64,000 nt of DNA, taken from Halichoerus grypus. Its lineage: Eukaryota; Chordata; Mammalia; Carnivora; Phocidae. Where the stretch lies: assembly GCF_964656455.1 (NCBI RefSeq), contig NC_135715.1:75963414-76027413 (forward strand). The letters run 5' to 3'. Made by a program: the position numbers and the translations under genes. Positions 37,037 through 48,394 of this stretch are shown here, in pieces (positions within the stretch are counted from its first letter, which is position 1; each line of letters opens with the position of its first letter). The notes below the pieces were generated by a model that was given only the letters and a program-made list of their open reading frames with translations, did no database searches and had not been told where the DNA came from.

Positions 37037-38198
37037 AAAAGATACAATCAACAGAGTGAAAAATGAACCCACAGTAGGGGAGAAAATATTTGCAAATCAT
37101 GTATCTGATAAGGAGTTAATATTTGAATATATAAAGAACACCTAAAATTCAACAACAAAAATCAAATAACCCGATTAAGAAAATGGGCAAAGGACTTGAA
37201 TAGATATTTTTCCAAAGATGATATACAAATGGCCAATAAGCACACGAAAAGATGGCCAACAGCAAACGTCACTCATCATTAGCAAAATGCAAATCAAAAC
37301 CACAATGAAGTATCACCTTATACCCATTAGGATGGCTACTAAAAACCAAACTAAAACAAAACAATCAGAAAATAACAAGTGTTGGGGAGGATATGGAGAG
37401 AAACTGGAACCACTGTGCACTGTTCATGGGAATGGAAAATGGTGTAACTGCTGTGGCGAACAGTATGGCGGTTCCTCAAAAATTTAAAAATACAACCATC
37501 AGATGATTCAGCAATTCCACTCCTGGGCTGTATCCAAAGAACTGAAGACAGAGTGTGGAAGAGATATCTGCATATCCATGCTCCTAGCAGCACTATTCAC
37601 AATAGCCAAAAGGTGAATGCAGCCCAAATGTCTGAGGAGAAATGTACTTTCACATCCTACAGCATGGATGAAACTTGAGGACACGTTAAGTGAAACAAAC
37701 CAGTCACAAAAGACAAATATTACATGATTCCACTCAGAGTAGGTATGTAATCAAATTCATATAAACAGAACGTAGCCAGTGGTTACCAGGAGCTAAGGGG
37801 AGTTATCGTTCAATGGGTATAGAATCTCAGTTTGGGAAGATGAACATGTTCTGGAGATCCGCTCATAACAATGTGAATGTACTTAACATTACTAAACTGT
37901 ACATTTAAAAATGGTTAAGATGGTAAATTTTATGTTATGTGTTTTTTACAACAAAAATGCATAAAAAATTTAAAATAAGGTAAAAACCATAGGCCAATGT
38001 AAGAGAGCTTTCTTATTAAAGATGTATTTCTTACTAAACCCTGTAATATATACAAACTAATATTATTTATCCTGTCAGCCAGAAAATTTGCCAAATTATA
38101 AGTAATTGAACATTGACACAGTCTAAAATAGTTTTATACATAAACACTCATTCTATATAATCAGGACAAAAAGTGAAATAAAAAATATAATAGCCAAC

Positions 38199-38398
38199 AT
38201 TTTCTATATCAACTTTTGATATAGAAATACATACATTTTCTAGATCAACTATTGATATGGAAATACATACTTTAAACATTGTCTATATCAACTATTGATA
38301 TAGAAATACATACATTTTCTAGATCAACTATTGATATGGAAATACATACTTTAAACATTTTCTCTATCAACTATTGATATAGAAATACATACTTTAAA
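38199..38398. repeat. 79-bp tandem array of five short palindromes
   Basis: The palindrome ATCAACTATTGAT (first copy ATCAACTTTTGAT) starts at 38208, 38244, 38287, 38323 and 38366. Spacings alternate 36 and 43, giving a 79-bp higher-order unit present about 2.5 times. Copies alternate between flanks TAT..ATA and TAG..ATGG. Confidence 0.92.
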
Positions 38399-38819
38399 AC
38401 TTCTTGGGAAACAAACATAGACATTTAACATTTTTAAAATAAAGAAATCTAGTGACGGGAGAGTCTTGAGTCTGAGCTTTCCCTGACAACTGAATAAAAT
38501 AGCCAAAAATTTATTGATTAAAATATGGGTTTGAGCCATCATGGAAATGAGGCTAGAAGGTGAGCAAATTACATCAGGTTTTGAATGATCATTAAATATG
38601 AAGTAGAAATAGCTTGAAATCCTACCTGGAAATGAGGCTGAGTGGGCACATGGAGTCGCAAGGCTCCCGTGTGTATAACCACTGCTCACAAGGAGAGATG
38701 ATGCTTGGACGTTACTCTGAGAGCCGCTAACAGCAGCCACACAGAGATTATACAAAAGCACTCAGAATCTGCTCTGCCAGTTTCTTTATGCCAATGGCTT
38801 CATGGCAGAATCTAAGATT

Positions 38820-38900
38820 TTTTAACTTAATTCTTAAATTAAATTTTAAAATTTAATTTAATTAATTAAATTAAATTTTTTAATGAAAAATAATTTTTTA
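38820..38900. repeat. AT-rich near-palindromic tract
   Basis: The tract consists of runs of AATTAAATT and TTTAAAATTT motifs with almost no G or C. It could form cruciform or hairpin structures. Confidence 0.6.
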
Positions 38901-39564
38901 ACAAAATTTTCAAAATCATCAACTGACTCTCCTTTTTTCCTGTCTTGTACAAAGTGAGATTAAATCAGAACCCTAAAACACAGAATATTTACTAAATTGT
39001 AAATGATATACTAACCATCATGGACATTGTGTTTTTAATTTTTAGAAGAGTTGCCTCAAAATTATCCTCCAATTTGAAGATGAAGGTACAGAAATTAGAG
39101 TTTCAACATGTAATTGAAAATATTAAGTGCATAAATAAATGTATCAATCTTGAAAAATTACTTTACTTTTTCTTGCTTAGACTGCCATGGTTTTGGGGAC
39201 ACAGAAACATTTGCAACTCTGCTTTCTGACCAAGTGAGGAAGGACACAAGTTTTAAAAAATAAAATAAAATAAAAGGGATCAGGGACATTTACAGGTGTC
39301 TGGCTAAACTGGCTTCTATAGTTGAACTTCAAATTTTACTCTGGGCATTCAGATAGCTAATGCAAAAAAACAAAAGGAAATCACATTGGATTTTACCCAG
39401 TCATGGTCTGATGAGAGGCAGCATGTAAATACATCTTTTAGACCCCAAATTTTCTCCAACACTGAATTTGGAGAGGAATTTTTAATTGAACTGAATCCAA
39501 ATAACACAGTTTGCCTAATGAACACCATGTTTGAAGAGTGCTCTTTTAAGAAAGCCTGGTTGTA

Positions 39565-39753
39565 GGGCCACCTGGGTGGCTCAGTCAGTTAAGTGTCTGC
39601 CTTCGGCTCAGGTCATGACCAGAGTCCTGGGATTGAGCCCTGCATCGGCTCCCTGCTCAGCGGGAAGCCTGCTTCTCCTTCTGCAGGCCGCTCCCCCTGC
39701 TTGTGCTCTCTCTCTCTCTGACAAATAAATAAATAAATAAAATCTTAAAAAAA
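39565..39753 (+). repeat. CAN-SINE, plus orientation
   Basis: The head is gggccacctgggtggctcag and the tail is acaaataaataaataaataa then aatctt. The body carries an unusual 'ctgcaggccg' in the pyrimidine-rich part. The target-site duplication is not clear. Confidence 0.92.
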
Positions 39754-39891
39754 GGTTAGCTATCATCATTACTAGAAGCAGCAGAGAACTGGCAGGGGCC
39801 AGGTTATTCTTTCAGGCAGGGCCCCAGGTCCCCTTAGCAGAGAAAGGATGGGAATATGGGAGGCAGAGGAGGAGGCCGGAGGCCCACTGCA

Positions 39892-39926
39892 AAAAAAACA
39901 AAAAACAAACAAACAAACAAAAAACG
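39892..39926. repeat. (CAAA)n simple repeat
   Basis: An A-rich run with repeated ACAA and CAAA units and no SINE body attached. Confidence 0.75.
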
Positions 39927-39984
39927 GTCATGTAAATCTTTCACTGGCTCCCAGGAACATTAATTGGTGAGGAGGTCAAATATG

Positions 39985-40130
39985 TATTTCATGCTTACTG
40001 TGGATTAGGCACTCTGCTTGGCACTTTGCATGCATTATAGTCTCAATCATTCCACTAATCTGCGGGTTGGTATTATTAGATGATGGGTGTCAGAGAAACT
40101 AAGGAATTGGCCTAAAGTCATTGGACTTAT
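39985..40130 (-). repeat. MIR fragment, antisense
   Basis: The text 'gattaggcactctgcttggc' and 'cagagaaactaaggaattgg' reads as antisense MIR. Confidence 0.55.
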
Positions 40131-40374
40131 TTGGGAACAAGGGCACTGGCCATCTCCAATCACTCAAATTGAGGGCACAGAGGACAGAGTATTCCCACAC
40201 AGTACCACTACTGGGAAAGAGGCCGCTACTCTCCTGCTGGGGCTGAGCCTCTGGGCAGCACAAGACCCTTATCTGGGTGAAGCTGAGGCTTCAGAAGGCA
40301 GGAGTAACATCAGAAATGAAAATGTCCACCCTCTGACTGCCTTGGGCATCACTTTTCTGGGAGCAATATGCAAT

Positions 40375-40540
40375 TTGTTTATTTTCTTTCTGCCTCAATT
40401 TTCCTGTCTATAAAATGGGTTTCAATTATTTACCTTCTTCACACAAATATAGTGAAGCTGGGTGAGCACTTTAAAACACTCTGGAAGGCCTGGGTAAAAG
40501 TCACTATATAATTATTGCCTGCCTTGTACATTCATGCTGG
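40375..40540 (+). repeat. MIR fragment
   Basis: The text 'ctcaattttcctgtctataa' and 'gggtgagcactttaaaacac' follows the MIR core. Confidence 0.5.
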
Positions 40541-41054
40541 CTTAGAAAGGATGTAATTTTAAACTAATCATATAAATAAACTATGAAACATCATTCAAAT
40601 GTCTACTCACTTATATATGACTTTCCCACATCTGAGCATTTACTTAAAGAATGAGCAAACATTGTAGAAGCTAGAGCCATGGGCTCAGATGACAATGAAT
40701 GAGGTTAAGCATGAGGAAGCACTTTTGGTGGGAGGTCGTGGGGAGAACACACCCTCTCTCACACTCCAGCTGCATACCCCTGTGGGTTCCCTCTTTGTGA
40801 AAACCGGATCCCCTGGTCCTGTGCTTTTCCCTACTCTCTCTGCCCCTGAGTCTCCTGTGGACCTCCTCTTCTCCCTGCCCCACAGAGGAAGAGAGCAGAT
40901 GGAGACTGACATGCTTTTAACAGAATTGTAGAGTAAGAACAGCAGAGATGAGGCAGATGTTTGGTTCGTGTTCCTCAATTATGTTAGCATAAGGTCAAAA
41001 CTCTGGGTACTGATATTCACAGGTATCAGCATCACCTGAGGTTATAGACATTCC

Positions 41055-41254
41055 TTTTTTTTTTTAAAGATTTTATTTATTCATTTGAGACAGAGAGAAT
41101 GAGAGAGAGAGAGCACATGAGGGGGGGGAGGGTCAGAGGGAGAAGCAGGCTCCCTGCCGAGCAGGGAGCCCGATGCGGGACTCGATCCAGGGACTCCAGG
41201 ATCATGACCTGAGCCGAAGGCAGTCGCCTAACCAACTGAGCCACCCAGGCGCCC
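41055..41254 (-). repeat. CAN-SINE, minus orientation
   Basis: It has a T-run plus aaagattttatttattcatttg at the left and gagccacccaggcgccc at the right. Short flanks gacattcc and gaccattcc resemble a target-site duplication. Confidence 0.93.
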
Positions 41255-41269
41255 GACCATTCCTTTTTT

Positions 41270-42335
41270 TTAAGTAGCAGATTACTTGAGATCTAATTCA
41301 CATATATTAAATCCACCCATTTAAAGCATACAATTAAATGGCCTTTAGTGTACTCACAGAGTTGTACAACCATCAGAACAGTTTTAGACATTTTTATCAC
41401 ACCAAAAAAGAAACTCTGTACCCTTAAGCAGTCACCCCTCACTCTTCCCAACACGCCCCCACCCCCCCGCCAACCACCAGCCCCAGGTAACCACTCATTT
41501 ACTTTTTGTCTTTATAGATTTGTCCATTCTGGACATTGCATATAAATGGAATCATATAATACGTCTTTTGTGATTGGCTTCTTTCACTTAGCATAATGTT
41601 TCTTAGGTTCATCCATTTTGTTGCATGTGTGAGTGATTCATCCCCTTTCATCACCAAATAACATTCCCTTGTTTGAATGTACTCCATTTTGTTAACCCAT
41701 TTATCAGTGGATGGGTATCTGGGTTCTTCCCACTTTTTGACCATTATGCATAATGCTGCTATGAACATTTGTGTACCCATTTTTGTGTGGACAGGTTTCT
41801 AATTGTCTTGGTTCTATACCTAAGAGCAGAATTGCTCAGTCGCATTGTAACTCTATTTTAGCTTTTTGAGGAACCGCCAGACTGTTCTCCAAAGCAGCGG
41901 TACCATTTTCCATTCCCACCAATGGTGGACGATGCTTCCAATTTCTCCCCATCCTCACCAACCCTTGTCATTGTCTTTTTGGTCACAGCCATCCCAGTTG
42001 GCTTGAAGTATGTGGTTTTAATTTGCATTTCCCTGATGGCTAATGACATTGAGCATCTTTTCATGTGCTTATTGGCTGTGTATCTTCTTTGGAGAAAGGT
42101 CTGTTCGAATCCTTTGCCCATATTTTAATTGGGTTATTGGTCTTTTCATTATTGAGTTATAAGAGTTCTTTATATATTCTAGATAAGACAGTTCCTTAAA
42201 ATATGATTTATAAATTGTTCCTCTAATTCTGTGGGTTGTCTTTTCATTTTCTTGATGATATCCTTTGAAACACAAAAGATTTTAATTTTGGTGAAGTGCA
42301 AGGGCTATTTTTTCTTTTATTGCTTGTGCTTTTGT
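41270..42335 (-). mobile_element. LINE-1 3' region, antisense
   Basis: Reverse-complement L1 text: agcataatgtttcttaggtt, accatttgaccattatgcata-type sequence, ttgaggaaccgccagactgt and atttgcatttccctgatggc. Minus-strand open frames at 41499-41780 and 41858-42121 are decayed ORF2 C-terminal pieces. Confidence 0.85.
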
Positions 42336-42699
42336 TGTTAGACCACTACATTTCATACCTGTTCAGGTGCTGCACCATTGCATAATATTGCATAGGGTCG
42401 CAGTTGGCCCATCAGGCCATTTCTTACCCTGCCCTTCAGGCCCACAGGTTTGTCTTATCTTCTGCCCCTCGACAAGAGCCCCAGAGCCCCACTGTGCCAT
42501 TTGGCCAGAACTACTCTGATCTGTGGGCATGTTCTGGCTAAGTCTAGTTAGAGCCCTGCCTCTGCAGTGACTGGGAGCCCAGATTCCTGTGTTAGACTCC
42601 TAGAGTCCCTGAACTCCAGGGTCATGTCCACATTAGGGCCTGTCTCTGCGTTCCCTGTGTCCACAGCGTTCTTCCCCCACACACCTACTTAGCAAACTG

Positions 42700-42975
42700 C
42701 CTCAACTCCTCCGAGTCTTGTTCGGAGCTCCTGTACCCAGGTCACCCACCCAAACACTGCCCTTTGCCTACCCATCGCTGCGCATGCCTAATCCGCCTTA
42801 TGTGCTCTAGGGTCTCCTTCTTCCACAGAAATCATCCTCTGCTACCTTTCTGCAGAATTTACGTCTTTATTTACTGTTTAGATCTTTCTAAAACCCTTAT
42901 TAGGATATAATCTCCACGTGGGTAGGGTTCTTGGCCTCTACCTCAGCAACGCCTAGCTTCTGCTAAAGCAATGCC
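42700..42975 (+). repeat. LINE-2 3' end
   Basis: The text 'ttattaggatataatctcca' and 'ggttcttggcctctacctca' at the end of a pyrimidine-rich run resembles L2. Confidence 0.5.
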
Positions 42976-43009
42976 TCCTAGCTGCTTCACAAATACCCGT
43001 GGAAATGAG

Positions 43010-43225
43010 TGAATGGCCGTGATTTGCATTTCTCTGATCGCTAACGAGGATGAACACGGCCGTATGATCACAGGCCGCACGTGTTTCCTCTTTTGTGAGC
43101 TGCCCGTCCCCTCTTTTGTCCATTTGTCCACGTTTTCTTTTTCATCGATTTACAGGAACTCTTTAGATTCTCGTGACACTAATCCTTTGTTAGTGCGCTT
43201 ATTCATTTTATTTATAACCGGCGCC
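43010..43225 (-). mobile_element. LINE-1 fragment, antisense, just downstream of coding exon 3
   Basis: The text tgatttgcatttctctgatc and gatttacaggaactctttag is an old antisense L1 ORF2-end fragment. It lies 163 bases past the donor of coding exon 3. Confidence 0.7.
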
Positions 43226-43387
43226 CATCACAGCGCACAGCCCACGGTGGGCACAGAGGAAGTCATGACCACCCGACAGAGGCGTTCAGGTTCCTGTTGG
43301 TGTGCGTTCACCTTTGGGAGGGAACAAGGGAAATGCCTGTTTAAAAATAATTCCATAATTACGAGGGAAAGAAATCGCCCGACGTAC

Positions 43388-43566
43388 CCCGGCAAGCAGT
43401 CCCCGCAGACGGCATCGCTGGTGACGGAACAGTTGGCCTTCTGGAAGCGGTTCACCACGGCGCACTCCAGGCACGGCTTGCATTTCTGAAAGCCCCAGTC
43501 CTCCTTGAACCGGTGCGGCCTGCATGTCATGCACTGGGCATCCTCCCCGTAGCCAAAGCCGCATTC
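43388..43566 (-). CDS. TNFRSF19: TNFRSF19 coding exon 3: core of the cysteine-rich ectodomain (residues 61-120)
   Basis: This 179-bp exon encodes residues 61-119 plus two bases of codon 120. It begins ECGFGYGEDAQC and contains RFKEDWGFQKCKPC, then CAVVNRFQKANCS and SDAVCGDCLPG, which identify TROY directly. Cysteines are at 62, 72, 75, 89, 92, 95, 106, 114 and 117; they complete CRD1, form CRD2 and open CRD3. N105-C-S is an N-glycosylation sequon. The acceptor is ctgcag (AG at 43568-43567) and the donor is CGG|gtacgt, leaving phase 2. The exon is clearly richer in G+C than the flanking introns. Compared with the human protein from memory, the few differences are conservative, for example LEC for LDC and SDAVC for SDAIC. 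Overlapping open frames here on either strand are shadows of this exon. Confidence 0.96.
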
Positions 43567-44404
43567 CTGCAGGGATTAACAGGCAACAGAACGCTATTCA
43601 GACGTGGCAAGCGTGAAAAAGACGGCTGGGATAAAAGGAAGACCTGGTCTAATAATTACCGAGTGCCAGCCTTCCTGGATACAAAGGCGGCCCTTTCAGC
43701 AAGTTCAAATGTGTCTCCCACTGCTAATAATCTCTCTTACTACCAGAAGTATACTTAGTCATCCACTTTATTCAAGAAGCCACGAGCATTTGAATAATAA
43801 AGGTTCTCCAGGACCCCCACTGCTGCATTATTGCTAGCTTATGGCAGAATTATGGCACTTTCTTCTTTTCTAATTAAGCCAGTCATGGGCATGTTCAGAA
43901 ACTAAAGTCAGGGAAATATCCAGACACTTACTCACTTATCGAGGCAGAAAATAAGTACTTTGATATCAACAGTGATATTTTAGAAACGAGGTTAACGTGT
44001 AAGAAATTTCCTAAGCTGACAAACCTAGAAATCTATCCAGTAGAGAGCATCTTGACATGTTAGCTGTGTATTGTTGTGTGATAGCAGGAAGATTCTGACA
44101 TATTTCTTAAAAGAACACTACATTCTTGTGTGAATTAAACTGTGTGATACTAAAGGTCTCAAGCTTCTCTAGATTTGAACGTCAGAACACAGTACTGCTT
44201 TCCAAGGATGGGCAAAACAGATGGTTCTTTGATGCACCATATGATCATTTCCACAAGGTCCAGAACCAAATAAATCATAGCCTATCATATAATGTAAATA
44301 CAATGCAACCATAAGAAGAATGATGTAGATATGGGTTCATGGTAGCTTAAAAAAGTTATAATACAGAATTAGAAGTATGATCCCATCTCTTACAAAAATA
44401 TTAA

Positions 44405-44645
44405 TAATTACTACTAACATTTATTGGGTGCTTACTCAGTGCTGGGAACTTCATACACATTATCTTATTAATTCATATGTCTTCCAAATGAGGGAAGCAC
44501 GATCATTATTCCCATTTCATGAATGGGGGTATGGAGCTTCCCAGAAGGTACGTACCTTAACCAAGGTGACATAGCTCATGTTAGAACCAGGATTTGAACC
44601 TACACCATTTAATTCTGGAGTCAGATTCTATACCCCAACACTGTA
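44405..44645 (-). repeat. MIR SINE, antisense
   Basis: The text 'catttattgggtgcttactc', 'ttattcccatttcatgaatg' and 'gaaccaggatttgaacctac' is antisense MIR over most of its length. Confidence 0.7.
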
Positions 44646-45879
44646 GGATCCACCTGGTACTTTTACTCTCCACATGGAGAGCATGCTGAACAAGCCCACA
44701 AACATAGCTCAGTGCAGCAGAGGGAGGAAGGACTCCAACAAAATCTCTGAATTTCCTCACCTGTAAACTTTGGATGCAGAATGCAAATCCCCACTAGTTC
44801 AAAATTCCCATTGGCCTATCAAATTTATATACTTAAAGTCCTTTATCTGTATTTAAATGCACAGTCAATTAAGCAGTACTGGTCAAAATTTAAATCAAAA
44901 CCAACACAAAGGATAGTATTCCCTAGAGTATTCCCTGTACTCAACAAACTACTGAACAAAAGAGATTCGAATAACACTGCAGTTCAGTTTTACTAGTTAA
45001 CTCGTGCACATCTTGGAGGAGCGATACCTTCCTTCCTCTTTTCAGTTACTCAACCAACCTTTCAAATGTGTACCATGAACATGCACAACAAAGAGTGGGG
45101 AAGGAAAAAAAAGCAGAAGGTCACCAACCTTCTGAATCCTGAGTGCTCCAACTAGACAATGTTCTAAACCAAGGCACAGACGGCGGAAGGAAAAAAAATT
45201 TGAAGAACTAATTCACAATTAGAATTTCTTTAAAATTGTTAGCAGGGATTATCTTGGGGGGGGGTTTGAGTGAAATCATGAGGTGTTTTGAATTTTTATA
45301 ATTCTTGAAAACATTTAATTTTTGCCAAATAGCATCTATTACTCTGACAATCAGGAAAACACCGAAGATACGTATTCAAAAAGAATCTCCTGGGGACGTG
45401 GACTAGGTCTTTGCGGGGAGGTCTCTGCCATTTTGGGTGCTTTGTTTATGGGCAATGTGTTTCTGCACTGGGGCAGAAGTGTGTTCTTGCTAAGTAGTTG
45501 CTGAGAGAGCCGAGTGCATCCAAAGACTCTCCTTCAGTGTGACAGGAGCCGCCCTCTCACAATCTTCCAGGATCAAAGTGTGGTGCATGTGACATTCGGA
45601 AGGGGGATGGGGACCTCGTTGTCCACAGGCTCAGTATCTCCATGTCAAAGGTTCATGCGAGAGCAAAGTTCCAAAATCATACTTTGATCCAGGCAGCTTG
45701 GATTGTAAGGATGTCATGTGCAAGTTACAACACAACAAAGAAAGGAAGGAAAAAGGAAGAGAGCAGAAGGGAAAACAAATGGAAAGAGAAATGAGAATGA
45801 GAAGAAGGTGTATTAACTGGGAATAAATGTCTGAAATTCTGTTTTTCAAGCGAGGCTGACATAGGAGAAAAAGTATATT

Positions 45880-46105
45880 ATCTTCCTTCAATGGAGCCAA
45901 AGACACATGACTTTGAACGCCGATTCTGCCACTTGTCCAATAAGCTATTTTGGGAATTCTCTGACCCTCAGTCTCTTCATCTCTGAGATGGCGATAGTAC
46001 ACATCTGCCCCACAGGGTTGTTTTGAGGAATAAACAGGAAAAAAACCATATAAAATCTGTAATCTATAAATCAAGCACAGAGCAGGCATTCACCAAATAA
46101 ATGAT
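45880..46105 (+). repeat. MIR SINE
   Basis: The text 'cctcagtctcttcatctctg' and 'ccccacagggttgttttgag' then 'aagcacagagcaggcattca' matches MIR order. Confidence 0.65.
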
Positions 46106-46757
46106 ACCTTTTTAGATTCTCAACAACCCAACAAACCAACTTTCCTGATTCAAGTATAATAAAGCCTCACTGCGGAACAAGAGGATCTTTAGACTCCAAT
46201 TTTTTCTGAGTTACTTGAAACATCAATTTACATCTAAATTATTTTTATAGAATAAAAATATGTCTACAATGAAAATGGTACATAAAATATCATTTAACCA
46301 TACCTACTTGAATCAACTACTGCGTTGTGTTGTAATACACGAAACTAGGAAGCCCCGGTGTCTGTACAGGCAGCTTTGCTGTTTTAATGGCCCTGCCAGG
46401 CAGTCAACTCTCATTCCTTCATTGTCTCCGACAATTCACTTCCTCTCTCCATTCCTGAGAAACTAGATGCCTATCTGAGCGGACATGGACTTGAAGGAAT
46501 TGACAGACTCATCTCTTTTGAAAAATAAGGGGCATGTAAGTGTTGGGAAGATCTTTGTGCTTATTTTTTGATTCCTGACTGTATTTTAGGGTTTGTGTTG
46601 CACATACATGAGGACAAATTTGACCATGGTGTTTTTGCCACACATATCATTGTGTGTCATTTACATGTCACTGTACTTCATAGACTTTTTTCATGAAACT
46701 TTTTTTTTTTTTGGTCCATTCCATATTGGACCAAATCATCTATAGAAAAAAACAACA

Positions 46758-46946
46758 GGGGTGTGGGGGTGGCTCAGTCGGCTAAGCATCTGACTTAGGC
46801 TCAGGCCATGATCTCAGAGTCCTGGGACCGAGCCCCACGTCAGACTCCCCGCTTCTCCCTCTTGCTCTGCTCCTCCCCCAACTCTTGTGCACACATGCTT
46901 GCTCGCTCTCTCTCAAGTAAATAAAAAGCTTAAAAAAAAAAAGAAA
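46758..46946 (+). repeat. CAN-SINE, plus orientation
   Basis: A diverged copy (ggggtgtgggggtggctcag to aagtaaataaaaagctt). It is flanked by a perfect 13-bp target-site duplication gaaaaaaacaaca (46745-46757 and 46947-46959). Confidence 0.93.
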
Positions 46947-47769
46947 GAAAAAAACAACAAAGCCGGTCTCTAAATGCATTATAATTTGCCTTCATTATCT
47001 GGATATTAACTTACTATTTCTGCTTAGAGTTTATATGTCTTAGTGACAACAATAGTAATTTCGGAGTAGATTTATATGAGAGGTTGAGATAAGGCTGTAT
47101 GTCCATTACGATCACAAAATAATACCTAAATGTATTAAACAGGTACTGTGAACCAGTCTCCTGGGAACTTTTATAGAGACTGATTATTTGGGGGCATTTA
47201 GTTTAAAATACATTTTCTCTAAAGTACTTGTCATTTTTTAAAAAGATAGTATGAAAATACCAAAAGCTAATACTATTTTTAAGCTTTTAAAAAATGCTTG
47301 CAGTTCATAACACTCTAAGAAATTTATGAAGTGATCGTTCTCAACGTTAAATTAACTCGAAGCCTTGACTTAACTAGAAAGTCAGGGAAGATATTTCCAA
47401 GGAATTATGTGACAGCACAGTAGGTGTGTAGCAACAACGGCGTTTAGAGCGGACTGTCATATTTCTAAAGCACCATAAACACAGAGATGCTGCAATTATT
47501 TGAAATCCAGGCTATAAAGTAAACAGCATATAAACATTAAATTATCCCCAATATAAACGTCTACTTTGATGTTTTTATTTCATTCAGTAAAACGAGGTGG
47601 TTAAAATGCCTTGACACTTTCCCCATTAAGTTCAATAAATAACTACCAAGAGCAAAAGAGAAAAGGCTGAACAGCTCGACGTGCGGGCAGGTCTACAGTC
47701 TCCTGGCCAGAGTAGCACTGCTGAGCATGCGCTGAAATTGTGCCTCTGTAAACTCGTGTCCAACCCCCT

Positions 47770-48175
47770 ACGGCCAGCGAAGATTTCTGGTCCCTTTTCT
47801 TTTTATCACTTTTTATACTGAAGAACTACTACTACACACAAGATTTTTATAAACAAATCGAACAGTACACCTTCCTTCCTATCCCTGGTCTCTTCACTTC
47901 CTATTCCCTCCACACAGGCAAACACTGTTCCCAGGTTTTGGGAAAACCTCCCAGAAATATCCTAATATCCTGTGTGTGTGTGTGTGTGTGTACACACTGT
48001 TCTGCACATCCTTTTTCAGTTTTCCCCACTCAGTGCATCTTGGAGAGTGCTCCCTATCAGCATACACAGAGCATGCCATTGTGTGGCTACAGCTGAGTTC
48101 ATTCTACTGGGGTCTGGTCACTGCTGCATCCCAAGTGCAGGATGCAGGGGGCAACCACGGACGTCTGCTGAAGTA
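47770..48175 (-). mobile_element. Possible old L1 3' fragment, antisense
   Basis: The text 'cagtgcatcttggagagtgc' and 'catgccattgtgtggctaca' resembles the antisense end of old L1 elements. It contains a (TG)n microsatellite near its middle. Confidence 0.4.
47971..47992. repeat. (TG)n microsatellite
   Basis: About 10 uninterrupted TG units followed by TACACAC. The length is probably variable between individuals. Confidence 0.85.
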
Positions 48176-48394
48176 GGTTGGCATTGATCACGTGGTCTAA
48201 TTGTGTGTCTAATGAAAACAGTATCGAACCTTTTGGGTCTTCCCCCTATTACTTTTGAATATAAAGGGGGTAATTTCCCTAGGCAAATGGTTTCCCACAG
48301 CAGACTAGTATACTATCGTTGGGAATTAGAGAAATGGTAGGAATGGATTTTTGGTGAGATAAAACAAAGAGTACTTAAAGAAGAGAGTCAGCTA

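Larger units (their letters stand above)
36145..37965 (+). mobile_element. Degenerate LINE-1 fragment, plus orientation
   Basis: L1 ORF2 end and 3' region (agagagcccggaaataaact, aaaatgggcaaaggacttga, aacaagtgttggggaggata), ending with an old 3' tail 'ctaaactgtacatttaaaaa'. Two later insertions sit inside: the SINE at 36395 and a short L1 3' end at 36885. Confidence 0.87.
33638..43387 (-). other. TNFRSF19: TNFRSF19 9.75-kb intron between coding exons 3 and 4
   Basis: This intron is dominated by repeats: a CA-rich minisatellite, L1 fragments, a 79-bp palindromic tandem array, two SINEs beyond the one nested in L1, MIRs and an L2. Parts around 33640-34110, 38830-39560, 40560-41050 and 42340-42690 have no repeat that I recognise. 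No exon is supported. Confidence 0.7.

Noticed and set aside
41499..42121. Minus-strand open frames with L1-like residues (NIMLSERSQSQK)
   Set aside because: Part of an antisense degenerate L1, with no intact ORF.
43013..43489. 158-codon plus-strand open frame
   Set aside because: It overlaps antisense TNFRSF19 coding exon 3 and an old L1 fragment. The true coding strand is minus, shown by splice sites and family match.
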